DNA of 64,000 nucleotides from Flavobacterium sp. CFS9 (GTDB taxonomy: Bacteria > Bacteroidota > Bacteroidia > Flavobacteriales > Flavobacteriaceae): assembly GCF_041154745.1 (NCBI RefSeq), contig NZ_AP031573.1, positions 682,001 through 746,000 on the forward strand. The letters are read 5' to 3'. Shown piece by piece: positions 43,675-52,673 of this stretch (position 1 is its first letter; each line of letters starts with the position of its first letter). The position numbers were made by a program, and so were the translations under genes. Below the pieces are notes generated by a model, which did not search any database, was not told the origin of the DNA, and saw only the letters and a list, made by a program, of their open reading frames with translations.

Positions 43675-44373
43675 ATGAAAAAGAAATTAGTGGTTTTAAC
43701 CGGAGCCGGAATCAGTGCTGAAAGCGGCATCAAAACTTTTCGCGACAGTGATGGTTTATGGGAAGGTCATGACGTGATGGAAGTTGCCTCTCCTGAAGGC
43801 TGGAGAAAAAATCAGGAATTGGTTCTGGACTTTTACAACAAAAGACGCCAACAGCTTAAGGAAGTAGAACCCAATGCAGGACATACTATTCTGGCTGAAT
43901 TAGAGCGTGATTTTGATGTGCACATCATCACTCAGAATGTAGACAATCTGCACGAACGCGCCGGAAGCACCAAAGTCCTGCATTTGCATGGAGAATTACT
44001 AAAGGTACGAAGCACTCAAAATCGCAATTTAATTTTAGACTGGACAGAAGATTTATACACAGGCGATCTGGACCAAAACGGACATCAGCTGCGTCCTCAT
44101 ATTGTATGGTTTGGCGAAGAGGTTCCTGCTCTTGAAGAAGCCATCGACATTACCGAAACAGCCGATTATTTTGCCGTTATCGGAACATCGTTACAGGTAT
44201 ATCCCGCAGCAGGATTAATTTCATACACGCCCTCTGTCACCCCTGTTTTCTATATTGATCCAAATCCAATCAGCATTCCAAACCTCCGTAATAAAGTAGA
44301 AGTAATTGCCGAAGTAGCCTCAAAAGGTGTGGCAGCTTTAAGGAATCGTTTAGAATCTGGTCTTAGTTTTTAA
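43675..44373 (+). CDS. Sirtuin (NAD-dependent protein deacylase)
   Basis: 232 residues from ATG 43675 (MKKKLVVLTGAGISAESGI); a longer start at 43636 is less likely. GAGISAESGIKTFRD (NAD site), ITQNVDNLHERAG and the catalytic His in LHLHGE. Contains FYNKRR, the YxxR motif of class III (SIRT5-like) desuccinylases/demalonylases. Notable: the product has no Cys at all, so the zinc-ribbon CxxC pairs of CobB are missing. NAD-dependent deacylation is inferred. Confidence 0.9.
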   Translation: MKKKLVVLTGAGISAESGIKTFRDSDGLWEGHDVMEVASPEGWRKNQELVLDFYNKRRQQLKEVEPNAGHTILAELERDFDVHIITQNVDNLHERAGSTKVLHLHGELLKVRSTQNRNLILDWTEDLYTGDLDQNGHQLRPHIVWFGEEVPALEEAIDITETADYFAVIGTSLQVYPAAGLISYTPSVTPVFYIDPNPISIPNLRNKVEVIAEVASKGVAALRNRLESGLSF

Positions 44374-44396
44374 GTTCTTAGTGATTAATCAATAGT

Positions 44397-44514
44397 GTGA
44401 GATTTAGATGTGAGAAGTAAGATGTTAGAAGTAAAACGCAAAATGTAACCAGCAAACTTCTTACATCTTACTTATCGCATCTTACTTCTCACATCCAACA
44501 TCTAACTTTTAACT
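44397..44514. repeat. TCTTACTTCTCACATC-unit hairpin repeat
   Basis: Left arm 44397-44434 (GTGAGA, GATGTGAGAAGTAAGATG) and right arm 44458-44514 (TCTTACATCTTACTT, CATCTTACTTCTCACATC) are imperfect inverted tandem arrays around a 23-nt loop, between the sirtuin and purB. Confidence 0.8.
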
Positions 44515-44537
44515 CTTTTTTATCCACAAATTCTGTT

Positions 44538-44545
44538 TATATTTG
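44538..44545 (+). promoter_or_regulatory. -7 box for purB
   Basis: TATATTTG, a full TAnnTTTG match, 25 bp before the purB start codon. Confidence 0.6.
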
Positions 44546-44570
44546 TGCCTTTCGAACAAACAACATAACA

Positions 44571-45917
44571 ATGACTACTTTAAACGAATTGAATGCTATA
44601 TCTCCAATTGACGGAAGGTATAGAAATAAAACCCTTTCATTAGCACCATTTTTCTCTGAAGAAGCTTTAATCAAATACCGCGTACTGGTTGAAATTGAAT
44701 ATTTCATCGCTTTATGCGAAGTCCCTTTGCCACAGCTTTCAGACGTAAATCCTGATCTATTTGAAAGTTTAAGAAACATCTATAAAAATTTCTCTACTGA
44801 AGATGCTCTTTGGATTAAGGAAACCGAAAAAGTAACCAATCACGACGTAAAAGCCGTAGAATACTTTATCAAAGATGCTTTCGAAAAACTGGGTTTATCT
44901 CAATACAAAGAATTCATTCACTTCGGATTAACTTCTCAGGATATTAACAACACTGCTATTCCGCTTTCAACAAAAGAAGCGTTTGAACAGGTTTATATGC
45001 CTTCGTTAATTGCTTTAATTTCTAAATTGAAAGAACTAAGCGTAGAATGGGCAGCTATTCCAATGTTGGCACGCACGCACGGACAGCCAGCTTCGCCTAC
45101 TCGTTTAGGAAAAGAAATTTTAGTTTTTGTAGAACGTTTAGAAGAGCAGATGCGTTTGTTATTTAATATTCCGTTTGCTGCTAAATTTGGCGGTGCAACC
45201 GGAAATTACAACGCACATCACGTAGCTTACCCACAAATCGACTGGAAACAGTTTGGTAATAAATTTGTAGAAACGGATCTTGGCTTACACCATTCCTTCC
45301 CTACCACTCAAATCGAACATTATGATCATTTTGCTGCATTTTTTGATGCTTTAAAAAGAATCAATACGATCATCATCGATTTAGATCGTGATATCTGGAC
45401 GTACGTTTCGATGGATTATTTCAAACAAAAAATCAAAGCGGGAGAAATTGGTTCCTCTGCTATGCCACATAAAGTAAACCCTATTGATTTCGAAAATTCA
45501 GAAGGAAACTTAGGAATCGCCAATGCTATTTTTGAACATTTAGCCGCTAAATTACCGGTTTCAAGATTACAGCGTGATTTAACAGACAGTACTGTTTTAC
45601 GTAACATCGGAGTTCCAATGGGACACACCATTATTGCTTTTGAAGCTTCTTTAAAAGGTTTAAACAAACTATTGCTGAATGAAGCTAAATTTGCTGAAGA
45701 TTTAGAGAAAAACTGGGCTGTTGTAGCCGAAGCAATCCAAACAATCCTTCGTCGTGAGGCTTATCCAAATCCGTATGAAGCTTTGAAAGGTTTGACCAGA
45801 ACAAATGAAGCAATTGACAAAAACGCTATTCATAATTTTATTGCAACTTTAGAGGTTACTGATGCTGTCAGAGCTGAATTATTAGCCATTACCCCTAGTA
45901 ATTATGTGGGTATTTAA
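44571..45917 (+). CDS. purB: Adenylosuccinate lyase
   Basis: 448 residues. Catalyses two steps of purine synthesis: SAICAR to AICAR and adenylosuccinate to AMP. Fumarase/aspartase superfamily signature GSSAMPHKVNPIDFENSEGN, plus LTSQDINNTAIPL and ARTHGQPASPTRLGKE. The form with DFENSEGN is the long bacterial type of E. coli. Preceded by a -7 box and followed by a terminator. Confidence 0.96.
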   Translation: MTTLNELNAISPIDGRYRNKTLSLAPFFSEEALIKYRVLVEIEYFIALCEVPLPQLSDVNPDLFESLRNIYKNFSTEDALWIKETEKVTNHDVKAVEYFIKDAFEKLGLSQYKEFIHFGLTSQDINNTAIPLSTKEAFEQVYMPSLIALISKLKELSVEWAAIPMLARTHGQPASPTRLGKEILVFVERLEEQMRLLFNIPFAAKFGGATGNYNAHHVAYPQIDWKQFGNKFVETDLGLHHSFPTTQIEHYDHFAAFFDALKRINTIIIDLDRDIWTYVSMDYFKQKIKAGEIGSSAMPHKVNPIDFENSEGNLGIANAIFEHLAAKLPVSRLQRDLTDSTVLRNIGVPMGHTIIAFEASLKGLNKLLLNEAKFAEDLEKNWAVVAEAIQTILRREAYPNPYEALKGLTRTNEAIDKNAIHNFIATLEVTDAVRAELLAITPSNYVGI

Positions 45918-45940
45918 AGAAAACCTAGAATATTTTCTCA

Positions 45941-45972
45941 AAAAAAGCTATCTTTATCGATAGCTTTTTTTA
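45941..45972 (+). terminator. Terminator of purB
   Basis: AAAAAAGCTATC (45941-45952) / GATAGCTTTTTT (45959-45970) with a 6-nt loop. Confidence 0.85.
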
Positions 45973-46146
45973 TTTACAAATTGTATTAAAAAAATTAGTC
46001 CTGCTGATTCACTCCACTTTTATTTTTCAAAGGAGTTCAGTGAATTTATTTGCCATGAAAAACTGTTATTTCCAAACGCCGTATCTTTTTTAGCAAAACA
46101 CTGAAACAAAAAGCCGGATGATTTTCTTAACAAAAAACACTACTCT

Positions 46147-48381
46147 ATGATCGCATTAAACGCCGCCACCGCATCTACCCACCACTTACAACCTCTAATT
46201 AGCGACTTAGGTCTCATCCTTCTGACTGCAGGGATTGCTGTTCTGTTATTTAGATTAATCAAGCAGCCTCTGGTTTTAGGATATCTAATTGCCGGTTTTC
46301 TGGCCGGGAATCACTTTGATTTCTTTCCTACCATTACCGAAATGAAAAGTGTTGAAGTCTGGGCAGAAATTGGTGTAATCGTTCTACTATTTAGCCTGGG
46401 TCTTGAATTTAGTTTTAAAAAGCTGATGAAAGTTGGAGGAACCGCTTCTATAACAGCTATTACTCAAATTATAACCATGGTCGTCATGGGTTACATGGTC
46501 GGTCGCTGGATGGGCTGGGAACAAATGGACAGTATCTTCTTAGGTGTCATCCTCTCTATTTCTTCGACGACTATTATCCTTAAAACCTTTGACGAACTGG
46601 GTGTAAAAGCTCAAAAATTCGCCGGAATTGTAATTGGGTCTTTAATTGTGCAGGACCTTGTGGCTATTTTGATGATGGTGTTACTTTCTACCATTGCAGT
46701 AAGTCAGCAATTTTCAGGAAGCGAACTGATGATGTCTGTGCTAAAACTGATTTTCTTCCTGACAGTCTGGTTTCTGGGCGGAATCTTTTTTATCCCAACC
46801 TTACTTAAAAAAGCCAAGCATTTATTAACAGACGAAATGTTGCTGATTATTTCGCTTGCCCTTTGTTTAACAATGGTAAGTTTTGCCGCAAATGTTGGTT
46901 TCTCACCTGCTTTAGGTGCTTTTATCATGGGATCTATCATTGCCGAAACTACTCAGGCTGAACACATCGAACATCTTATAAAACCTGTAAAAGATTTATT
47001 TGGAGCTATTTTCTTTGTATCAGTGGGAATGCTTATCGACCCTAAAATGTTATACACACATGCACTGCCGGTCGCTATTTTAACTTTTGTGACAATCATT
47101 GGCCAGTCTGTCAGTTCGACTATTGGTGCATTACTGGCCGGACAACCTTTAAAACAATCTGTACAAACAGGGATGAGTTTATCTCAAATCGGGGAATTCT
47201 CTTTTATCATTGCTACACTGGGAATGACACTCAATGTAACCAGCTCCTTTTTATATCCCGTAGTTGTTGCCGTTTCGGCCATTACAACTTTTACAACACC
47301 CTTCATGGTAAAATATGCCGTACCATTTTCTGATTTTCTGGAACGAAAACTTCCTAAAAGATGGGTTAAAAACATCAATCGTTACAGTGTCAATGCACAG
47401 GCTATAAAATCAGTAAGTGTTTGGCAAAAAGTACTTAATGCTTATATCATACAAGTCGTTCTGCATACTATTATTATTACCGCTATTATTTTATTATCTG
47501 TAAAATTTGTTGCGCCTTTAGTTGCTGAAACAAGATTTGGAAATACATTGGCGGCACTAATCACTCTGGTAATTATTGCGCCGTTCTTATGGGCACTCTC
47601 TCTTCGCAGAGTTGCAGTAGAAGAAGTAGATTCTTTATGGGAAGAACGTAAATACCGTGGTGCAATATTGATGCTGATTCTGATTAGAATGAGTCTCGGA
47701 TTGTTCTTAATCGGATTTTTACTAAACATCTTCTTCTCTCCTTTAGTTGCCTTTATTGCTTTGGTTATTGCCATCGTGGTCTATCAGATATTCCCTAAAA
47801 AACTAAACGAGCAATACCATAAAATTGAAAGTCACTTTCTTAAAAATTTAAATGATCGTGAAAACAAAAAAATCGACAGGCGTTACGCTAATTTAATGCC
47901 GTGGGACGGTCACATGTCTTTTTTTGATATTGGAACAGAATCTAATTTAGTGGGCAAAACTTTAGAAGAACTGCGCATTCGTGAATCAATGGGAATTAAT
48001 ATTGCTTACATCAAAAGAGGAGATATTACGATTCCAATTCCAACTAAAAATGAACGTCTGTTCCCGGGTGATGAAATTTGTGTTATTGGTACCGATGCTC
48101 AGGTGACTGAATTTAATAAATACCTCAATCAAAATGAAATCGAGGCTCCGGCAAAAGTAGAAGAAACGGATATTGTTTTACGTCAATTCGAAGTTTCTCA
48201 GGAAGATTTTGTGCAAAAAAGTATTAGTCAGTTCCGATCAAAAACCAATGGCATGGTGGTTGGAATTGAGCGAAATGGAAATAGGGTTCTGAATCCGGAA
48301 TCAAGCTTAATCTTAGAAAAAAATGATATCCTTTGGGTTGTAGGAGATAAAAAGAAAATGGCCGAATTGGTCAAAAGTTAG
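46147..48381 (+). CDS. CPA2-family cation:proton antiporter with TrkA-C domain (KefB-like)
   Basis: 744 residues. Na+/H+-exchanger-type membrane domain with about 12 helices (1-380; GLILLTAGIAVLLFRLIKQPLVLGYLIAG, SLGLEFSFKKL, FSPALGAFIMGSIIAET), a second hydrophobic stretch (about 435-555), and a TrkA-C/RCK-C regulatory domain at the end (EELRIRESMGINIAYIKRG, LFPGDEICVIGTDAQV). Related to KefB/RosB potassium efflux or Na+/H+ antiporters. No NAD-binding RCK-N is evident, unlike KefB/C. Confidence 0.88.
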   Translation: MIALNAATASTHHLQPLISDLGLILLTAGIAVLLFRLIKQPLVLGYLIAGFLAGNHFDFFPTITEMKSVEVWAEIGVIVLLFSLGLEFSFKKLMKVGGTASITAITQIITMVVMGYMVGRWMGWEQMDSIFLGVILSISSTTIILKTFDELGVKAQKFAGIVIGSLIVQDLVAILMMVLLSTIAVSQQFSGSELMMSVLKLIFFLTVWFLGGIFFIPTLLKKAKHLLTDEMLLIISLALCLTMVSFAANVGFSPALGAFIMGSIIAETTQAEHIEHLIKPVKDLFGAIFFVSVGMLIDPKMLYTHALPVAILTFVTIIGQSVSSTIGALLAGQPLKQSVQTGMSLSQIGEFSFIIATLGMTLNVTSSFLYPVVVAVSAITTFTTPFMVKYAVPFSDFLERKLPKRWVKNINRYSVNAQAIKSVSVWQKVLNAYIIQVVLHTIIITAIILLSVKFVAPLVAETRFGNTLAALITLVIIAPFLWALSLRRVAVEEVDSLWEERKYRGAILMLILIRMSLGLFLIGFLLNIFFSPLVAFIALVIAIVVYQIFPKKLNEQYHKIESHFLKNLNDRENKKIDRRYANLMPWDGHMSFFDIGTESNLVGKTLEELRIRESMGINIAYIKRGDITIPIPTKNERLFPGDEICVIGTDAQVTEFNKYLNQNEIEAPAKVEETDIVLRQFEVSQEDFVQKSISQFRSKTNGMVVGIERNGNRVLNPESSLILEKNDILWVVGDKKKMAELVKS

Positions 48382-48417
48382 TAAGGTGCTGAGATACTAA
48401 TGCACTAAGATGCTAAG
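48382..48417. repeat. CTTAG-unit repeat, single arm
   Basis: AAGGTGCTGAG, ATACTAATG, CACTAAG and ATGCTAAG units in tandem right after the antiporter stop. No matching right arm follows; the next element is a separate perfect hairpin. Confidence 0.7.
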
Positions 48418-48422
48418 AAAAT

Positions 48423-48458
48423 AAAAAGCTCCATACAAAAAATTGTATGGAGCTTTTT
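48423..48458. terminator. Bidirectional terminator
   Basis: AAAAAGCTCCATACAA (48423-48438) / TTGTATGGAGCTTTTT (48443-48458), perfect 16-bp stem, between the antiporter and the convergent chitinase gene. Confidence 0.9.
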
Positions 48459-48471
48459 ATTTAGTAATACT

Positions 48472-49575
48472 TTATTTAAACGGTTGCATTTTATCGCATT
48501 GACATTCGCAATTAGGGTCACTGGTGTTGAGAACAGTTAAATATCTTTGATAAAAACCTCTTCTTGATTGTGTTTTATCATTATCTGCTTTATTACATTC
48601 TAAAGCACCATTGATAATATTAATCGTCGCTCCAAAACCAGGTTTACGTCCCTCATTAATATCCTGCTGGGTAGGCAGCCACAGACCAGCCATTACAGCA
48701 TGACACGAAGGTTTAGGAGCCTGTGGTGTCATCCAAAACCATATGGCAGTCTGGAACGCCAAAGCCGCATCTTTGACTACATTTTCAGGATTTTTAAGCA
48801 GTACGTTTTTATCTGCATATAAAAATTCACTGATCTGTCCATAATTATAATTCCAACTCAACTGTATAGGCCCCCTACCGTGGTAGGATTTCTTTGCTAC
48901 TGGGGGATAATCCACATTATTCTCCTCTCTGTAACCAGTTGTACTATTTTCGTCATATCCTACCTCTTCACGAAAGTGTAAGCCCCATGAATAGGCTCCT
49001 CCCGGTGCCGTTGACCAGCCACCCGTAGTTTCATGAGATATATTAGCAAGAAAAGCGGCCAGTTCTCTTTTTCGTACTTCCAAAGAACCAATGCTTATAA
49101 AATCTGCATAATCAACTTCTTGTCTAACAACTACATTGTTGTTCCAGGAAGCACTGAAATCAGCATCTTCTCTAATCACTTTGGTCTCGTTAGTCGATTT
49201 TTTAGTACGGGTTATTTTCTGAAACCATCCTTTTCTTTCGATAACAACCTTTAGGTCTGCCATAAGATCAACTGCTTTCATCAGTGCATCGTAGGTATAA
49301 AAATCTTTTGAAGGGTTCACTATCCAGTTATTGCTCTGCTCTGCTCCATAACGATAAGGAAACAACTCCAGAAATTGCTGTTTGCTTATAAGATCTTTAA
49401 CACCTGCATTATTCCCCGGGGTACCTGGAGTATCCGGATTCTGAGGTCCTTCATCAGGTTTAGGATTTTCTGTCGTGGGATCCTTCTTCTTTTCCAAATC
49501 ATCATGACTACAAGAAAACAGCACAGAAGAAAAACAAAATAAAACAGGTAAAAAGACAAGTGGCGTATACTTCAT
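48472..49575 (-). CDS. GH19 chitinase lipoprotein
   Basis: 367 residues from ATG 49575 with lipobox VLFSC (Cys22), then a Pro/Thr/Asn linker and a GH19 catalytic domain: ELAAFLANISHETTGGW (catalytic Glu182 in HET), GAYSWGLHFREE (second Glu at 203/204), KSYHGRGPIQLSWNYNYG and FKTAIWFWMTPQ-like FQTAIWFWMTPQAPKPSCH. Hydrolyses chitin or lysozyme-type glycans. A longer start at 49635 would give a 20-residue N-extension before the lipobox; the shorter start fits a normal signal. Lies after the HExxH lipoprotein on the same strand. Confidence 0.9.
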   Translation of the reverse strand: MKYTPLVFLPVLFCFSSVLFSCSHDDLEKKKDPTTENPKPDEGPQNPDTPGTPGNNAGVKDLISKQQFLELFPYRYGAEQSNNWIVNPSKDFYTYDALMKAVDLMADLKVVIERKGWFQKITRTKKSTNETKVIREDADFSASWNNNVVVRQEVDYADFISIGSLEVRKRELAAFLANISHETTGGWSTAPGGAYSWGLHFREEVGYDENSTTGYREENNVDYPPVAKKSYHGRGPIQLSWNYNYGQISEFLYADKNVLLKNPENVVKDAALAFQTAIWFWMTPQAPKPSCHAVMAGLWLPTQQDINEGRKPGFGATINIINGALECNKADNDKTQSRRGFYQRYLTVLNTSDPNCECQCDKMQPFK

Positions 49576-49644
49576 TAATAAGGTTTGTTTTTTTATAACA
49601 TTGCCTTTACAATTCGTATTGTATTTTTTAATCATAATTCAATT

Positions 49645-50592
49645 TTATCTTTTGGATTTATCCAAATTACCGATGGTTAACGTTAGCAATCCTCTGCTTT
49701 TATTATACAAATTCTGATAGCCTGTAGTGACTCCTTGTGCAGGTGTACGGGTGACATTAGCAATTTGATCTTTGTATGATTTTATTTCGGCATCTGTCAG
49801 AGTTGTTGGATTCATGACTACCAAAAGTGATTTAAAACTTTTTTGTGAATTAGTACTGTTCGGAATTCTTGTTTTATTGGTAAAACGGGGATCATTATAA
49901 ATAGCCAGACTCTCAGCATCTTTAATCTCTGAAGCAGGAATTGCTCCCGCTAGATACAATTCAATATCGGCAATGTTATTGGATACTCCGCTAAGTATTC
50001 CTTTTACTTTATCCCAATGGTATACATAATCTTGCGGAACAGCATAATTGGCCCATCGGTGAAACATCTCATGTAAAATGGGCCCACCCTGAATATTGTT
50101 TAGATAAAGAAAATAAACTCCTTGCAGTTTACCCGAAGAACCATAATCTTTTGTATTATCAGATAAATTAAGCCCGATACCCTGCGTATCATTTTTTACA
50201 CTTTGATAAATACCATAAGGCATTCCTGTAGGAGGAGTACTTGTTGCATTATTCAATACGATCACTATGAAATCAAAATCATCCTTCAAAACCGGATAAA
50301 TTTCAGTTTTACAAAGCGTTTTAAGTTTTTCGACAGTTGCTGTTTCACTTACCGTATGACTGTTCCAATAATTAAAATCGTCTTGTGATAATTTTAAAAT
50401 TCCAAACGTATTGGAGGATTCTATACTCAGGTTTGTGGTAACAGCTGGTGGAGGTGTCTGTGTCCCGGGATTTGTAGTCTCAGGTGTCTTTGATTCAGAA
50501 TCAACCGGACTATCTCCTTTATCACAACTATTGAAAAGAAATAGCATAATTACGAGCGAACTGATCGTTTTGAGGTTTGTTTTAGAAATCAT
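49645..50592 (-). CDS. Putative zinc metallopeptidase lipoprotein (HExxH)
   Basis: 315 residues from ATG 50592 (upstream in-frame start 50643 rejected: only this ATG gives a signal, lipobox FLFNSC, Cys23), then a Ser/Pro/Thr-rich linker. GGPILHEMFHRWANYAVP carries HEMFH (174-178), the zinc-binding HExxH motif of metallopeptidases. No third ligand could be assigned with confidence. I do not recognise the family. The GH19 chitinase start lies 69 bp downstream, so both may be made together. Confidence 0.62.
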   Translation of the reverse strand: MISKTNLKTISSLVIMLFLFNSCDKGDSPVDSESKTPETTNPGTQTPPPAVTTNLSIESSNTFGILKLSQDDFNYWNSHTVSETATVEKLKTLCKTEIYPVLKDDFDFIVIVLNNATSTPPTGMPYGIYQSVKNDTQGIGLNLSDNTKDYGSSGKLQGVYFLYLNNIQGGPILHEMFHRWANYAVPQDYVYHWDKVKGILSGVSNNIADIELYLAGAIPASEIKDAESLAIYNDPRFTNKTRIPNSTNSQKSFKSLLVVMNPTTLTDAEIKSYKDQIANVTRTPAQGVTTGYQNLYNKSRGLLTLTIGNLDKSKR

Positions 50593-50902
50593 ATTGGTTT
50601 GGGGTTTAATTACATTTTTTTGAATACCATAAAGATTTAGCATTCATACAGCGAACTTACAATACAAATCTTTTATGGCGAAAAGCAATTCAATAGCTGG
50701 TAACTTTCGTTTCATAAGCGGACAATTAATCACTTTTTGTGTCTACTCTAAACAGTATAATCCCAAAATTATTATTCTACTTCCCAATCTTACAAAAATA
50801 AAGATTCCGAACCCTTAAGAAAAAACTCTTAAAAACTCGGAATCTTTAATAAAACTTAATGATTAAAAACTCAGTACCTAAGAAACTTAGCCTCTTAGCC
50901 GC
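50593..50902. other. Intergenic region with repeat and hairpin
   Basis: 310 bp between the divergently unrelated minus-strand genes; holds the stem-loop at 50800-50847 and the CTTAG repeat at 50870-50904, otherwise AT-rich with no gene visible. Confidence 0.5.
50800..50847 (-). terminator. Stem-loop after the peroxiredoxin gene
   Basis: AAAGATTCCGA (50800-50810) / TCGGAATCTTT (50837-50847), with an inner TTAAGA/TCTTAA pair. Downstream of the minus-strand Prx6 gene by about 60 bp. Confidence 0.65.
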
Positions 50903-50904
50903 TT
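50870..50904. repeat. CTTAG-unit repeat, single arm, overlapping prx stop
   Basis: Units CTCAGTACC, TAAGAAACTTAG, CCTCTTAGCC directly at the 3' end of the peroxiredoxin gene; the last bases include its stop codon (50905-50903). Confidence 0.7.
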
Positions 50905-51541
50905 ACTTATTAGGCTGCGGAGTAATACGCAAATAAGGTTTTATGGGTGTATACCCTTTTGGAAACTTCGCAGGGATATCACTATCCGGAACAGCCGGTG
51001 TGATCACCACATCTTCTCCGTCTTTCCAGTTAGCGGGAGTGGCCACACTATAATTGGCTGTTAATTGCAAACTGTCAATAACACGCAGTAACTCGTCAAA
51101 ATTTCTTCCGGTTGAAGCCGGGTAAGTCAAAGTGAGTTTTATCTTTTTATCAGCACCTACTACAAACACAGAGCGCACCGTGAATTTATCACTTGCATTT
51201 GGATGCAGCATATCGTATAAAGTTGCAATTCTTTTATCCTCGTCCGCAATGATCGGAAAATTGACTGTTGTATTCTGAGTTTCGTTAATATCCTTGATCC
51301 ATTCTAAATGCGAGTCTAAACCATCTACACTTAACGCGATAACTTTTGTATTTCTTTTGGTAAATTCCGGAAGATAATTGGCAACTGTTCCCAACTCGGT
51401 AGTGCAAACCGGAGTAAAATCTGAAGGATGCGAGAATAAAACACCCCAGGAATCCCCCAGCCATTCATGAAATTTAACTGGTCCTTCAGTGGTTTCTGCA
51501 TGAAAATCCGGAGCAATATCTCCTAATCTTAATGTTGACAT
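50903..51541 (-). CDS. 1-Cys peroxiredoxin (Prx6 type)
   Basis: 212 residues from ATG 51541 (MSTLRLGDIAPDFHAETTEG); the longer start at 51586 lacks family homology. Peroxidatic Cys in SHPSDFTPVCTTELG, followed by a long C-terminal domain (SLQLTANYSVATPANWKDGEDVVITPAV) typical of Prx6. Reduces H2O2 and organic hydroperoxides. Confidence 0.93.
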   Translation of the reverse strand: MSTLRLGDIAPDFHAETTEGPVKFHEWLGDSWGVLFSHPSDFTPVCTTELGTVANYLPEFTKRNTKVIALSVDGLDSHLEWIKDINETQNTTVNFPIIADEDKRIATLYDMLHPNASDKFTVRSVFVVGADKKIKLTLTYPASTGRNFDELLRVIDSLQLTANYSVATPANWKDGEDVVITPAVPDSDIPAKFPKGYTPIKPYLRITPQPNK

Positions 51542-51653
51542 AATAATATATTTTTTAGTTTCTCTAAAATTAGTCAAAAAAACCACAAAGAAAACACCGA
51601 TTTTCTAAAAAAAAGTTAAAGTTCTACATTCTCTATCTAATTAGTATTTAAAA

Positions 51654-52565
51654 CTAAATTAAACTCAGAATCCAGTACCAAATACTAAGGGTAATAAATG
51701 AAATCGGGATTCCGAAACCAATCATCATACTGCTCAGTCTCGGTTTCAAACCGTAAGTCGAAGCCAAGATCGCACCTGTAATCATGGGGGCCATAGCCAT
51801 TTCCATAATGGTTATTTTAATGGCTTCGGAATGCTGCTTTAAGATAAAAACGTATAAAAACAAAATGACAAACGGAACTACTACAAGCCGAAAGAAAAGT
51901 CCGAGACGCAGAAATTGCCAATGCTGGCTTTTTCGATCAAAAGTAAGCTGTAATCCAACCGAAAGTAAGGCCAAAGGTGTTACCAAGCTACCCACTTTGA
52001 GTAAAACAGACTGAACATTCGTTTCTAAATCGTATTGGAGTACATTCAGCAAACAGGCTACTAAAAAAGTAATAAACGGAGGGAATAAAATGACCTTTTT
52101 CAAAATACTTAGAGCATCTGCACTTCCTTTAGAGTAAAAAGCTGCTACAAAGACTCCAAGGGTAGAAACCACCACAAACGTGCCGGGCTGGTCTACAAGA
52201 ATAGCCGTTTCTAAGCCCTTTTTACCAAACAGAGCTTCAATTATAGGGAAACCTAAAAAAGAGGAATTGCATAGTCCCGCTGTTAAAATCAAACAGCCAA
52301 TCAGTTTGTTTGACCAGCCTAATCTTCTTCCCAGAAAATGAAAAAAGACAAGCGCCAGTAAAAAACCAATCCAGCCCGATAGTATGGGAAAGAGTAATTC
52401 GTTGCTCCATTTTATTTTGGGAATATGATACAAGGTAATTGCGGGCAGGCAGACATAAAGAACGACCTTATTTAAAACCTTATAAATGTGAGTTGGAAAT
52501 TGCCTTATGTGCTGCAAAATCAAACCTAGTGCAAGAAATAGAAATATTTGTATAAAGTTATTCAT
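51654..52565 (-). CDS. AEC-family transporter (auxin efflux carrier-like)
   Basis: 303 residues, about ten hydrophobic helices. IFLFLALGLILQH, LCNSSFLGFPIIEALFG and GAILASTYGLKPRLSSMMIG match the AEC family, whose bacterial members move malonate, malate or other carboxylates. Monocistronic; divergent from the Crp-type regulator, 108 bp apart, which may regulate it. Confidence 0.85.
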   Translation of the reverse strand: MNNFIQIFLFLALGLILQHIRQFPTHIYKVLNKVVLYVCLPAITLYHIPKIKWSNELLFPILSGWIGFLLALVFFHFLGRRLGWSNKLIGCLILTAGLCNSSFLGFPIIEALFGKKGLETAILVDQPGTFVVVSTLGVFVAAFYSKGSADALSILKKVILFPPFITFLVACLLNVLQYDLETNVQSVLLKVGSLVTPLALLSVGLQLTFDRKSQHWQFLRLGLFFRLVVVPFVILFLYVFILKQHSEAIKITIMEMAMAPMITGAILASTYGLKPRLSSMMIGFGIPISFITLSIWYWILSLI

Positions 52566-52673
52566 ATCATTTAGTAGTCACAAAAATAGACATTTATTAT
52601 GGGATGCGTCACACAATTCAGGCCACATCTCTCATTTTTTTTTGCTACTTTTAAGATCTAATTACAAAAACAA

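Noticed and set aside
48472..49575. Phage lysin hypothesis for the GH19 gene
   Set aside because: The product has a lipoprotein signal and no holin, spanin or other phage genes nearby, so a secreted chitinase is more likely.
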